Assembly: GCF_039973015.1 (NCBI RefSeq) | Contig: NZ_JBDWLT010000009.1 | Span: forward strand, 124,001 to 188,000 | Source: Parvibaculum sp039973015 | GTDB lineage: Bacteria > Pseudomonadota > Alphaproteobacteria > Parvibaculales > Parvibaculaceae | Direction: 5' to 3' | DNA length: 64,000 bases | In this document: positions 35,990-43,662 of the stretch, piece after piece | How positions within the stretch are numbered: position 1 is the first letter of the stretch | Layout: every line of letters begins with the position of its first letter | Position numbers and translations under genes: made by a program | The notes under the pieces: generated by a model | Told to the model about the DNA's origin: nothing | The model's database searches: none | Seen by the model: the letters and a program-made list of their open reading frames with translations, nothing else

Positions 35990-36592
35990 CTATTTGCCGC
36001 TCTCCCGGGTTCCGCCGGGAACCCACATCACGTCGCCGGGGCCTTTCCCGTCCTCGCCCAGATTGGCGAAGCGGGCGGCGACGAAAAGGAAGTCGGAGAG
36101 GCGGTTGAGATATTTGAGAGCGGCCTCGCTCACACGCTCATGGGGAAGTTCCATAAGCGCCGTTACCTGCCGTTCGGCCCGGCGGCAGACGGTGCGGGCG
36201 AGATGGAGATAGGCAGCGGCCGGCGTCCCCCCCGGCAGGATGAAGGAGCGCAGGGGGGCGAGCGCGGTATTCATTTCGTCGATTTCCGTTTCGAGCCGCG
36301 TCACCTGGGTATCGAGGATGCGCAGCGGCTCGTAGTCGAGCTTCTCGTCCTTTTCCGGGGTGGCGAGATCGGCGCCCAGGTCGAAAAGCTCGTTCTGGAT
36401 GCGGCCCAGCATCGCGTCGAGCTTCGGCATGGTGCCGGTGTGCAGCCGGGCGATGCCGATGACGGAATTCGTCTCGTCCGTAGTGCCGTAGCTTTCGATC
36501 CGAAGCGCGTGCTTGGGCACACGCTCGCCGGTCGCAAGCGCGGTCGTGCCCTTGTCGCCGCTCTTCGTATAGATCTTGTTGAGCGTAACCAT
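35990..36592 (-). CDS. ATP:cob(I)alamin adenosyltransferase, PduO type
   Basis: A 200-residue protein with the N-terminal KIYTKSGDKGTTALATGERVPK ATP-binding signature, YGTTDETNSVIGIAR and the C-terminal LNRLSDFLFVAARF, which contain the conserved residues of PduO-type enzymes. It makes adenosylcobalamin, needed by Ecm and NrdJ, both encoded in this window. 24 bp upstream of the cytochrome b561 gene's start on the complementary order (that gene follows it on the plus coordinate). Confidence 0.93.
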   Translation of the reverse strand: MVTLNKIYTKSGDKGTTALATGERVPKHALRIESYGTTDETNSVIGIARLHTGTMPKLDAMLGRIQNELFDLGADLATPEKDEKLDYEPLRILDTQVTRLETEIDEMNTALAPLRSFILPGGTPAAAYLHLARTVCRRAERQVTALMELPHERVSEAALKYLNRLSDFLFVAARFANLGEDGKGPGDVMWVPGGTRESGK

Positions 36593-36616
36593 ATCTCTCC
36601 AGGCGGTTTGCCGCCG

Positions 36617-37138
36617 TCAGCCCTTTGTGAAGGGCAACATGCGCTTCAGCACGTTATCCTTGAGAACCACGTGATGATAGAGCGCGCCGAGAATATGGAA
36701 CGCCACCAGCGCGGCAATGAGGTAGCCGTTGACGACGTGCAGCCATTCGCCGATTTCGTGCAGCGTATCGTTCTGCGCAATCTTGAGCGGTATCACGCCA
36801 TAGGCCACGGGTTCGCCCTTCGAGGTCGTCACCAGCAGCAGGCCGAAGAGCGGTTGCAGCGTTACCAGCGCATAGAGGCTGTGATGGGTCGCCTTGGCGG
36901 CGATTGCCTGCCAGCGCGGCATGGGCGGATAGGCGGGGCGGGGGCTCGATCCCCTTACCGCCAGCCAGATCACCATGAGGACGAGAATCACGAGGCCGGT
37001 GCCGAAATGATATGTCGCCGTCTCGCGGCTCAGCGTGAAGCCGCCATAGAGCATGATGAGCACGAGAACGGCGATGGCCCAATGAAGCGTCTTGATCCTC
37101 GTGGCGAAGCTCGACGTGTCGGAGGCGGTATCGGTCAT
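36617..37138 (-). CDS. Cytochrome b561
   Basis: A 173-residue four-helix membrane protein (MTDTASDTSSFATRIKTLHWAIAVLVL at the N-terminus). Heme-ligand histidines are expected in KTLHWA, ATHHSL, IGEWLHVVNGY and VAFHILGALYHH, at the spacing of the prokaryotic b561 family. It moves electrons between quinol and periplasmic or membrane acceptors. I use the ATG at 37138; the frame runs open to 37216 without family similarity. Confidence 0.88.
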   Translation of the reverse strand: MTDTASDTSSFATRIKTLHWAIAVLVLIMLYGGFTLSRETATYHFGTGLVILVLMVIWLAVRGSSPRPAYPPMPRWQAIAAKATHHSLYALVTLQPLFGLLLVTTSKGEPVAYGVIPLKIAQNDTLHEIGEWLHVVNGYLIAALVAFHILGALYHHVVLKDNVLKRMLPFTKG

Positions 37139-37234
37139 GGCTTGGGAATCCCCTGGCTGTGGCTTTGAGCAAGAATCGCCTGTTGCGGGCGAGGGATCAA
37201 GCTGCCTGCGCCACATTACGGCGATATTACAGCC

Positions 37235-38128
37235 CTAGCTCTTCCAGCCGCGCCGCCACTCGGCCACAGCCTCGCCGATTTCGTGCGGGCTGTCTTCCTG
37301 GATGAAATGGCTGCCCTTCACCGTCACTTCGGTCTGGTTCGGCCAGCTCCGGCAGAATTCGCGCGGCGCGCCGGTCAGGATCGCGCCGGGGTCGGCATTG
37401 ATGAAGAGCTTGGGGAGGTCGTTCGCGGCCATCCAGCCGGCATAGGACTGCACGATGTCGGTCACGTCTTCCGGCTCGCCGCCAAGCGGGATCTGGCGCG
37501 GCCAGGTGAGCGTCGGCCGCCGGTCCTCGCCTTCCTCGCGGAAGGGGCGGCGATAGACGTCCATTTCCTCGTCCGTCAGTTTCCGCAGGATCGAGCCCGG
37601 CAGCACGGCCTCGATGAAGAGGTTCTTGCGCAGGATCATTTCCTCGCCCGCCTCCGAGCGGAAGCCTTCGAAGATGCCGCGCGCATCCTTGTTCCACTCG
37701 TCCCATTCAAGCGGCCTCACGATCCCTTCCATATAGGCGATGCCTTCGACCGCGCCGCGGTTGCGGTTCGCCCAGTCGAAGCCGAGCGCCGAACCCCAGT
37801 CATGGATCACCAGCGTCACCTTCTCCGTCGCGCCCACCGCTTCGAGGAAGGCGTCGAGAAAGCGGCGATGTTCGCGGAAGGTGTAACGGGTGGGGCCGGA
37901 GGGTTCGAGCTTGTCGCTGTCGCCCATGCCCATCAGGTCCGGCGCGATGCAGCGGCCCTGATCTTTCAGATGCGGCATCACATTGCGCCAGAGATAGGAC
38001 GATGTCGGGTTGCCATGCAGGAAGAGGATCGGGTCGCCTTTGCCCATCTCGCTATAGGCCATGCTGCGGCCCGAAATATTGACGTGTTCCTTCGGCAGTT
38101 CAGCGGCGGAAATCTCTTTACCGGGCAT
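37235..38128 (-). CDS. Haloalkane dehalogenase, LinB-like (HLD-II)
   Basis: A 297-residue alpha/beta-hydrolase with every catalytic residue of HLD-II dehalogenases. The halide-binding Asn40 lies in LHGNPTSSYLWRN, the nucleophile Asp110 and halide-binding Trp111 in IHDWGSALGFDW, the acid Glu134 in AYMEGIVRPLEW, and the base His274 in GSHFIQEDSPHEIG. These fall two positions after the LinB residues N38, D108, W109, E132 and H272 (recalled numbering), and long stretches such as MGMGDSDKLEPSGP match. It should hydrolyse terminal haloalkanes to alcohols in the cytoplasm. Strong ribosome site (GGAGG). Confidence 0.92.
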   Translation of the reverse strand: MPGKEISAAELPKEHVNISGRSMAYSEMGKGDPILFLHGNPTSSYLWRNVMPHLKDQGRCIAPDLMGMGDSDKLEPSGPTRYTFREHRRFLDAFLEAVGATEKVTLVIHDWGSALGFDWANRNRGAVEGIAYMEGIVRPLEWDEWNKDARGIFEGFRSEAGEEMILRKNLFIEAVLPGSILRKLTDEEMDVYRRPFREEGEDRRPTLTWPRQIPLGGEPEDVTDIVQSYAGWMAANDLPKLFINADPGAILTGAPREFCRSWPNQTEVTVKGSHFIQEDSPHEIGEAVAEWRRGWKS

Positions 38129-38307
38129 CGGGGGCCTCCTCCTGTCGCAGCCATCGTCTCTTTGCCAAGAGATATAGGGCGCGAGGCATCATAAGACCTG
38201 TATCGGGCGGGCAAAGCCTGAAATCGCGGAGCCGAAGGGGCGGCTTCACGAAAATGCGTGGTAAAACAATGGCTTGTCGAGCATCTGGCCGGTGTTGCCG
38301 GGGCCCG

Positions 38308-38351
38308 GCTCGTGCTCGGATGGAGCCTTCAGCTCGTGCTCAGATAGAGCC
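38308..38351. repeat. 20-bp imperfect direct repeat at the end of the twin-TM gene
   Basis: GCTCGTGCTCGGATGGAGCC (38308-38327) and GCTCGTGCTCAGATAGAGCC (38332-38351) are 18/20 identical and four bases apart. The second copy encodes the last residues of the twin-TM protein (GLYLSTS); the first lies just past its stop. It looks like a local duplication. Confidence 0.7.
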
Positions 38352-38520
38352 CGATCATGATGATGACGACGGCGAGGAACTGCAGCCCCACGCGCCAGCG
38401 CATCAGCGTCTGCGAGCGGCTTGCCGAACCGCCGCGCATCATGTTCCAGAGACCGAGCAGCAGCACGATGACGACCGCGCCCATCGCGATGGGTCCGAGC
38501 CATGTGAAAATTTCAGTCAT
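38329..38520 (-). CDS. Twin transmembrane (HIG1-like) small protein
   Basis: A 63-residue protein with two transmembrane helices (WLGPIAMGAVVIVLLLGLWNMM and VGLQFLAVVIIMIGLYLS) joined by a basic loop (RGGSASRSQTLMRWR). This is the layout of the HIG_1_N / twin-transmembrane family linked to respiratory complexes. The ATG at 38520 has GGAGG upstream. It follows the mcd stop by 4 bp, so it is probably cotranscribed with mcd. Confidence 0.82.
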   Translation of the reverse strand: MTEIFTWLGPIAMGAVVIVLLLGLWNMMRGGSASRSQTLMRWRVGLQFLAVVIIMIGLYLSTS

Positions 38521-38524
38521 GAGC

Positions 38525-40228
38525 TCAGTTTCCTCCTTCGAGCAGGCGGCGCGCGATGACCTGCGCCTGAATTTCCGCCGCACCCTCGAAGATGTTGAGG
38601 ATGCGCGCGTCGCAAAGTACGCGGCTCACGGGATATTCGAGCGCGAAGCCGTTGCCGCCGTGGATTTGCAGGGCATTGTCGGCCGCTGCCCAGGCGATGC
38701 GCGCGGCGAGCAGTTTTGCCATGCCCGCCTCCAGGTCGCAGCGTCTGCCGCCGTCCTTTTCGCGCGCGGCAAAATAAGTGATCTGGCGCGCCACCATGAT
38801 TTCCACGGCCATCATCACGAGCTTTCCGAAGACGCGCGGGAAGCTCATGATCGGCTTGCCGAACTGGATGCGCTCCTGCGCGTAGCGAAGGCCGAGTTCG
38901 AGTGCGCATTGCGCAACGCCCACAGCGCGCGCCGCCGTCTGGATGCGCGCGCTCTCGAAGGTCTGCATGAGCTGTTTGAAGCCCTGGCCTTCCTCGCCGC
39001 CGAGAAGGTTTTCCGCCTTCACCTCGAAATCGTCGAAGCCGATCTCGAATTCCTTCATGCCGCGATAGCCGAGCACTTCGATCTCGCCGCCCGACATGCC
39101 TTTCGCGGGGAAGGGTTCGTTGTCGTCGCCACGCGGCTTTTCCGCGAGCAGCATGGACAGGCCCTTGTAGCCCGGCTCGTCATTGGTGCGGCAGAGCAGC
39201 GTCATCACGTCCGCGCGGGCGGCGTGCGTGATCCAGGTCTTGTTGCCGTTGACCTTGTAGGTATCGCCGTCGCGCTTGCCGCGCGTCTTCAGGCTTGCGA
39301 GGTCGGAGCCCGTATTGGGCTCGGTGAAGACGGCGGTCGGCAGTGTTTCGCCGCTCGCGATCTTCGGCAGCCACTTCTGCTTTTGTTCGTCGGTGCCGCC
39401 GCCGAGGATCAGCTCCGCGGCGATTTCCGAGCGGGTGCCAAGCGAGCCGACGCCGATATAGCCGCGGCTCAGCTCTTCCGAGACGACGCACATCGATTCC
39501 TTGCCGAGGCCGAGGCCGCCGAATTCCTCCGGGATCGTCAGGCCGAAGACGCCGAGTTCCGACATCTGCGCGATCACATCGAGCGGAATGTAGTCGTCCT
39601 TCAGGTGCCACTCATGCGCGTGGGGCACGACTTCGGCATCGGCGAATTTGCGCATCTGGTCGCGGATCTGCTCATAGGTGTCTTCGAGGCCCGCATCGCC
39701 GAAGGTTGCAGCCCCCGCATTCGCGCCGATCAGTTCGGCCAGCCGCGCGCGCGCGGCGGCGGTGTTGCCGCCCGTCACGAGCTTGCGCACGGCGTCGTTG
39801 AACAGAACCTGTGCCTCTTCGTGCGAGACGCCGAGATCGCGCATGCGCACCGTCTCGCCCTGGCTCATCGGAATGCCGCCTGCGAGTTGCGAGAGATATT
39901 CGCCGAAAGCGACCTGCACGATCAGCGCCTCGAACTCGCCGAGGCGGCCTTCGCCCTCCATGCGCGCCGCATAGGCGTTGAGCTGGCGCAGCGCTTCCAC
40001 ATAGGTCGCTGCCCAAGCAAGCCCGTGGGCAGCGAACTGTTCCTTCTCGACCAGTGCCGCCGAGACCTTGCCGTCTTTTGCGACTTTCGCGAAAACCGCC
40101 GCTTTCGCCTTGGCGAAAAGCGTGCTGGCTGCCTCCACGGCGCTTGCCGTCAAGGGCAGGAGATCGTCGAGAAGGACTTTGCCTTCCGTGGCGCTCGGAT
40201 TGGAACTGGCGGCGGTGGACTGGCTCAT
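38525..40228 (-). CDS. mcd: (2S)-methylsuccinyl-CoA dehydrogenase
   Basis: A 567-residue flavin acyl-CoA dehydrogenase with an extra helical N-terminal region of about 150 residues (DDLLPLTASAVEAASTLFAK through GGNTAAARARLAELIGANAG), a hallmark of Mcd. The ACAD core follows: IPEEFGGLGLGKESMCVVSE, TEPNTGSDLASLKT, KTWITHAARADV, ERIQFGKPI and QIHGGNGFALEYPVSR. Mcd oxidises methylsuccinyl-CoA to mesaconyl-CoA in the ethylmalonyl-CoA pathway. I use the ATG at 40228. The nearby ccr, ecm and etfBA support the assignment. Confidence 0.9.
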   Translation of the reverse strand: MSQSTAASSNPSATEGKVLLDDLLPLTASAVEAASTLFAKAKAAVFAKVAKDGKVSAALVEKEQFAAHGLAWAATYVEALRQLNAYAARMEGEGRLGEFEALIVQVAFGEYLSQLAGGIPMSQGETVRMRDLGVSHEEAQVLFNDAVRKLVTGGNTAAARARLAELIGANAGAATFGDAGLEDTYEQIRDQMRKFADAEVVPHAHEWHLKDDYIPLDVIAQMSELGVFGLTIPEEFGGLGLGKESMCVVSEELSRGYIGVGSLGTRSEIAAELILGGGTDEQKQKWLPKIASGETLPTAVFTEPNTGSDLASLKTRGKRDGDTYKVNGNKTWITHAARADVMTLLCRTNDEPGYKGLSMLLAEKPRGDDNEPFPAKGMSGGEIEVLGYRGMKEFEIGFDDFEVKAENLLGGEEGQGFKQLMQTFESARIQTAARAVGVAQCALELGLRYAQERIQFGKPIMSFPRVFGKLVMMAVEIMVARQITYFAAREKDGGRRCDLEAGMAKLLAARIAWAAADNALQIHGGNGFALEYPVSRVLCDARILNIFEGAAEIQAQVIARRLLEGGN

Positions 40229-40352
40229 GGGCGAACTCGCTCGTATCGGGCAGACAAAAGGACAAAAGGGATGTCGCAGGCCCCGGAAAGGGCCCTGTGG
40301 ACGTGAAATCCGGAATTTTTCCGGGAAGCACGGGGGATGGCCCGATGAAAAT

Positions 40353-40378
40353 AGCACGTGCTTCTCAATGTCTATATA
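40353..40378. promoter_or_regulatory. Palindrome AGCACGTGCT and TATATA between mcd and trkH
   Basis: The divergent mcd-trkH region contains the perfect 10-bp palindrome AGCACGTGCT (40353-40362) and a TATATA (40373-40378) that could serve as a -10 box on either strand. No convincing -35 was found. This is a candidate regulatory site only. Confidence 0.3.
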
Positions 40379-40458
40379 TCTCGAAGCCGGGGTCCGGGCC
40401 AGCCGGGGCCCCGATTCGCTGGTAAGTGTTGCAAGAGACGGCCTGACGGGGGCATTCC

Positions 40459-41934
40459 ATGGACGGCGCAAAGATCACGACAGCGGCCGACAGCACCAAG
40501 GTGGTCGGTCTCGTCATCGGTGCGCTGCTCGTGGCGCTGGCGGTGGTCATGCTCGTGCCGGTACTCGCTGAAATCGTTGCACGCACCGGGGACTGGAAGG
40601 CCTTCCTCTCCTCTGCGGTGGTGACGGGCTTCGTCGGCGGTGCGCTCATGCTGGCGAACCAGACGGAAGAGCGCGACCTTACCCACCGGGCGACTTTTCT
40701 GGTCACGACACTCGGCTGGCTTTCGGTGGGTGCCTTTTCGGCGCTGCCTTTTGTCTTCTCCGAAGTCGACATGAACTACACGGATGCCTTTTTCGAGGCC
40801 ATGTCCGCCGTGACCACCACGGGCTCGACCGTCATGACCGGGCTCGACCGCACGCCGCCCGGTCTCCTCCTCTGGCGCTCGCTGCTGCAATGGGTTGGCG
40901 GTATCGGCATCATCGTCACGGCGGTGGCCATTCTGCCCTTCTTGCGTGTCGGCGGCATGCAGCTCTTCCGCACGGAAAGCACGGACAAGACGGAGAAGGT
41001 GCTGCCGCGCCCCGGGCAGGTCGCGGTTGCGATCGGCGAGGTCTACCTGCTGCTCACGCTTCTCTGCGCGCTCGCCTATATCGTTGGCGGCATGACGCCC
41101 TTCGATGCGCTCAACCACGCAATGACCACCGTCGCGACGGCGGGGTTCTCTACCCATGACGCTTCTTTCGGTTATTTCGACAACCCCTTCATCCATTGGA
41201 CCGGCACGGTCTTCATGATTTCGGGCGCCTTGCCGCTCGCTCTCTATGTACAGACGCTCCGGGGCTCCGGGGAAACGCTCTGGACCGATCCGCAGGTAAA
41301 GAGCTTCGTTACCATGCTGGCCGGCGTCTCCATCGTGATGGCGCTCTGGCTGGCCGCGCGCGGCGATTACGGGTTCTTCGAGGCGCTGACGCTGACCGCC
41401 TTCAATGTCACCTCCATCGTCACCACGGCGGGTTTTGCCAGCACCGATTATACGCTCTGGGGGCCATTCGGGATCATGGCTTTCTTTATCCTGATGTTTC
41501 TCGGCGGGTGTACGGGGTCGACGTCCGGCGGCATGAAGATGTTCCGCCTGCAGATTCTGGCGCTTCTCTTCCGCACGCAGGTTCGCCAGACGCTCTATCC
41601 GCATGTCGCACAGACGCTGCGCTACGGCGAACGCACGGTGAGCCGGGAGATCGTCTTCTCCGTCGCGCTCTTCGTGTTCGTCTATTTCGCTTCCATGCTT
41701 TTCGTTGCGCTGGCCCTTGCAGCCTTCGGGCTCGACTTCGTGACGGCGCTCTCCTCCGCCGTCACCTCTATTGCGAATGTCGGTCCGGGCCTTGGCCCCA
41801 TCGTCGGTCCGGCCGGCAATTTTTCTTCGCTGCCCGACGGGCCAAAACTCATCATGGCCTTCGCGATGCTGCTCGGCCGTCTCGAATTGCTGACCGTCCT
41901 CGTCATGTTCTCGAAGGACTACTGGGAGCGGTAG
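40459..41934 (+). CDS. trkH: TrkH-type potassium uptake protein
   Basis: A 491-residue membrane protein with about ten helices and four pore-loop repeats. The selectivity-filter regions are visible as AVTTTGSTVMTG, TVATAGFSTHD, IVTTAGFASTDY and SIANVGPGLGP. The gating loop region GGCTGSTSGGMKMFR is also typical. TrkH imports potassium, normally gated by the cytoplasmic TrkA, which is not in this window. Confidence 0.93.
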   Translation: MDGAKITTAADSTKVVGLVIGALLVALAVVMLVPVLAEIVARTGDWKAFLSSAVVTGFVGGALMLANQTEERDLTHRATFLVTTLGWLSVGAFSALPFVFSEVDMNYTDAFFEAMSAVTTTGSTVMTGLDRTPPGLLLWRSLLQWVGGIGIIVTAVAILPFLRVGGMQLFRTESTDKTEKVLPRPGQVAVAIGEVYLLLTLLCALAYIVGGMTPFDALNHAMTTVATAGFSTHDASFGYFDNPFIHWTGTVFMISGALPLALYVQTLRGSGETLWTDPQVKSFVTMLAGVSIVMALWLAARGDYGFFEALTLTAFNVTSIVTTAGFASTDYTLWGPFGIMAFFILMFLGGCTGSTSGGMKMFRLQILALLFRTQVRQTLYPHVAQTLRYGERTVSREIVFSVALFVFVYFASMLFVALALAAFGLDFVTALSSAVTSIANVGPGLGPIVGPAGNFSSLPDGPKLIMAFAMLLGRLELLTVLVMFSKDYWER

Positions 41935-41952
41935 AAGGGGCGGCGATACCGT

Positions 41953-41987
41953 CATTGCGAGTCTCCCGTAAGGGAGGCGTGGCAACC
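41953..41987. repeat. REP-like palindromic element
   Basis: CATTGCGAGTCTCCC, GTAA, GGGAGGCGTGGCAA forms an imperfect hairpin (TTGC...GCAA outer arms, CTCCC...GGGAG inner stem) just after trkH. It resembles the widespread short intergenic elements that begin CATTGCGAG and end in a GCAA/TCC word. Only one copy is in the window. Confidence 0.55.
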
Positions 41988-42123
41988 CATGGGAGGTGCG
42001 GCATGTACAGGCTTCTCTCAAACGCCTTGCCGTGAACGCACACAGGGAATATGCCGAATACAGATGTCCACGGTCTTATGGCGCAAACGCCGGAAGCAGC
42101 TTAGCTACCTCCCCGACCGTCAA
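41988..42123. other. Intergenic remainder after trkH
   Basis: No gene is supported here. One arm (AAACGCCGG, 42085-42093) of a 9-bp inverted repeat lies in it; the other arm (CCGGCGTTT, 42172-42180) lies inside the neighbouring broken zinc-ribbon frame. The 96-base span could be a structured RNA or a relic element end. Confidence 0.4.
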
Positions 42124-42376
42124 TCACGATAGCGCCCGCTTCTGACCGCATCGGATACAGCGCATCCGGTCCCGGCGTTTCGTTAGGTTCGCATTCTCAT
42201 ACTTATAAGCGAGGCTTCGCTGGTCGTTCCTTTGGGAATGCCCGCAGTGTCGGCAAGGGCCTCTTGTCGGGAAGACAATCGCGGTATGCCGAACGGGGAA
42301 CAGGTGGAGTGTGGTTAGTGCCCGTGCGATAAAGGTGAAGCCGTCAGCTGATTTCTCCGGCTACTGGCAGCGGCAT
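42124..42376 (-). pseudogene. Frameshifted small zinc-ribbon protein
   Basis: A minus-strand frame from 42360 to 42124 is stop-free for 78 codons. It encodes PCRHCGHSQRND, then about 20 residues, then RMRCIRCGQKRALS, giving two CxxC pairs as in a zinc ribbon, but it has no ATG/GTG/TTG start. A separate frame starting ATG at 42376 reads MPLPVAGEIS and stops. Removing one base near 42350 would join them into a coherent protein of roughly 83 residues. Either the gene is broken or a sequencing error is present. Located just downstream of the GNAT gene. Confidence 0.5.
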
Positions 42377-42381
42377 AAGGC

Positions 42382-42924
42382 CTAAGTCTCGATCTTGTGT
42401 AGATCAATAAACATTACTGGTTCGTCTCTGCGGCGATTTTCGTCGGTATCCAACATCGTGAAGCCGCACTTTTCGTAGAAGTTGACTGACTGTCGTTTTG
42501 AATCGACCACCATAAAGCGACACCCAACGGACGGGCAGACGGAAGTCTTTACCACACCAAGTGCAATATCTACGAGAGCCCTCCCGACCCCGCTTTTGCG
42601 GTAGCGCGTATCGACCGCGAGTCTTGCCAGCTTGACCGCCGGATAGCCGCGATATTGAAACGGTACATCTTCACCGAGAAGGCTGTGTTCGGCGGTAGTT
42701 TCAACCTCGCTACAAACGATGGTGATAAACGCCACGGGGCGCGAGCTTCCATTCCGGTCATAGGCGACATAGGTTCGCGCGAGGCTTTGAGCCTCGTAGC
42801 TCTTAGCGTGTTTCTGAAAGAATGTCTTCAGAGCTGTAAATGCTGCGTCGCCAAGCGAAAGCCCGGTGACCTTATCACCGGGCTCCAACTGCTTTACTTC
42901 TATTTCAGTGGCGTTATCAGGCAC
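42382..42924 (-). CDS. GNAT acetyltransferase, probable TacT-like toxin
   Basis: A 180-residue GNAT protein from a GTG at 42924. The acetyl-CoA loop is in RLAVDTRYRKSGVGRALVDIAL, followed by FMVVDSKRQSVNFYEKCGF. The phrase KLARLAVDTRYRxxGVG is typical of toxins that acetylate aminoacyl-tRNA (TacT/AtaT type). It overlaps the stop of a 66-codon upstream gene by 8 bases, the usual antitoxin-toxin order. The base composition is less GC-rich than the neighbours, suggesting transfer. A metabolic GNAT is the alternative. Confidence 0.75.
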   Translation of the reverse strand: MPDNATEIEVKQLEPGDKVTGLSLGDAAFTALKTFFQKHAKSYEAQSLARTYVAYDRNGSSRPVAFITIVCSEVETTAEHSLLGEDVPFQYRGYPAVKLARLAVDTRYRKSGVGRALVDIALGVVKTSVCPSVGCRFMVVDSKRQSVNFYEKCGFTMLDTDENRRRDEPVMFIDLHKIET

Positions 42925-43117
42925 CCTTCACCTTTGCGCGATCAATCTGGATGCGGATACGTCCGCCTTTTCCAAACTCATGCGCAAGGGTTACGCCGCG
43001 CTTGACGCTTTCTACGGCAGCGGCTTTCGGCTTTCCGTATATAACCTGGTTTTTGAACTTTTTTGCGTCCTCGTCCGTGAGCGTCACACGGCCGAAGGCG
43101 TGAGATTTGATGCTCAT
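42917..43117 (-). CDS. Small protein, probable antitoxin of the GNAT gene
   Basis: A 66-residue basic protein (MSIKSHAFGRVTLTDEDAKKFKNQV at the N-terminus, ending IQIDRAKVKGA). It does not resemble the DUF1778 antitoxins that usually accompany GNAT toxins, nor a clear ribbon-helix-helix. Antitoxin identity is inferred from size, the upstream position, the 8-base overlap with the GNAT gene and the 19-bp palindrome in its promoter region. I do not recognise its family. Confidence 0.6.
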   Translation of the reverse strand: MSIKSHAFGRVTLTDEDAKKFKNQVIYGKPKAAAVESVKRGVTLAHEFGKGGRIRIQIDRAKVKGA

Positions 43118-43140
43118 TGCGGTGCGCCTTTCAATTCGAG

Positions 43141-43173
43141 ATGCCCGTACAGCGGGCATATGGAGGATATATA
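43141..43173 (-). promoter_or_regulatory. Operator palindrome and -10-like box of the GNAT module
   Basis: ATGCCCG-TACAG-CGGGCAT (43141-43159) is a perfect 7-bp inverted repeat 24 bp before the small gene's ATG. TATATA on the minus strand (43168-43173) is a plausible -10 box directly upstream. The arrangement fits autorepression by an antitoxin or toxin-antitoxin complex. Confidence 0.6.
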
Positions 43174-43223
43174 GCGTTTAATAATGGCGTATAGGGGTTG
43201 ACAATGTGTGCTTTGCGTGGCAA

Positions 43224-43263
43224 AAGCGTCTCGCTTCTTTGGTAAGCGATAAGCGAGACGCTT
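43224..43263. repeat. 13-bp perfect inverted repeat (hairpin)
   Basis: AAGCGTCTCGCTT (43224-43236) and AAGCGAGACGCTT (43251-43263) can form a 13-bp stem with a 14-base loop. On the minus strand it is followed by TTTTG, so it could be a weak terminator. It may instead be a recombination or protein-binding site at the edge of the accessory islet. Confidence 0.6.
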
Positions 43264-43319
43264 CTAATGGATTAGCAACGCCTCAAAAAAATTTGCCGCA
43301 GCGTCTTTTCAGCAAGCGT

Positions 43320-43571
43320 TTAAGTCAAAACCCACGTTGCCCCGGTCCCGTTCCTTTCCTTCACCACGATCTTCCGCCCTTTGCAGATGGACAAGGTTCC
43401 CCCTGATACGGGCGTTAGAGCGCGCCGGGAGTCTCCTTGAGTGGCACCCGGGACAATCTCTGGGGCCGTGACGGGCTTACCGGCCCTCCTGAGTAGGGCG
43501 ACTTCCCCCGCAAGGGTGGCCCATTTTTCCTTTAGCGCGGCGAGGTCGTATTTGTTCCCAAGGGCATTCAT
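43320..43571 (-). CDS. Hypothetical small protein (weak)
   Basis: An 83-codon frame (MNALGNKYDLAALKEKWATLAGEVALL at the N-terminus). The first 30 residues look like an amphipathic helix and the rest is basic and beta-like. There is no clear ribosome site before the ATG at 43571 and no recognised family. It fills an otherwise empty stretch of the islet. Could be a chance frame. Confidence 0.35.
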   Translation of the reverse strand: MNALGNKYDLAALKEKWATLAGEVALLRRAGKPVTAPEIVPGATQGDSRRALTPVSGGTLSICKGRKIVVKERNGTGATWVLT

Positions 43572-43662
43572 GTCGCGAATGTAGAATTCTCAGGGCATTA
43601 CCCAAGAGAGTTTCTCCGGCGTTTGCGCCATAAGACCAGATGTCCATCCTGTAGAGGCTGCC

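Noticed and set aside
42085..42180. SRP RNA, tmRNA or 6S RNA in the gap after trkH
   Set aside because: The 9-bp closing stem is suggestive, but the conserved SRP GGAA/AGCA loop, tmRNA tag and 6S bubble were not found, and the region overlaps a zinc-ribbon coding relic.
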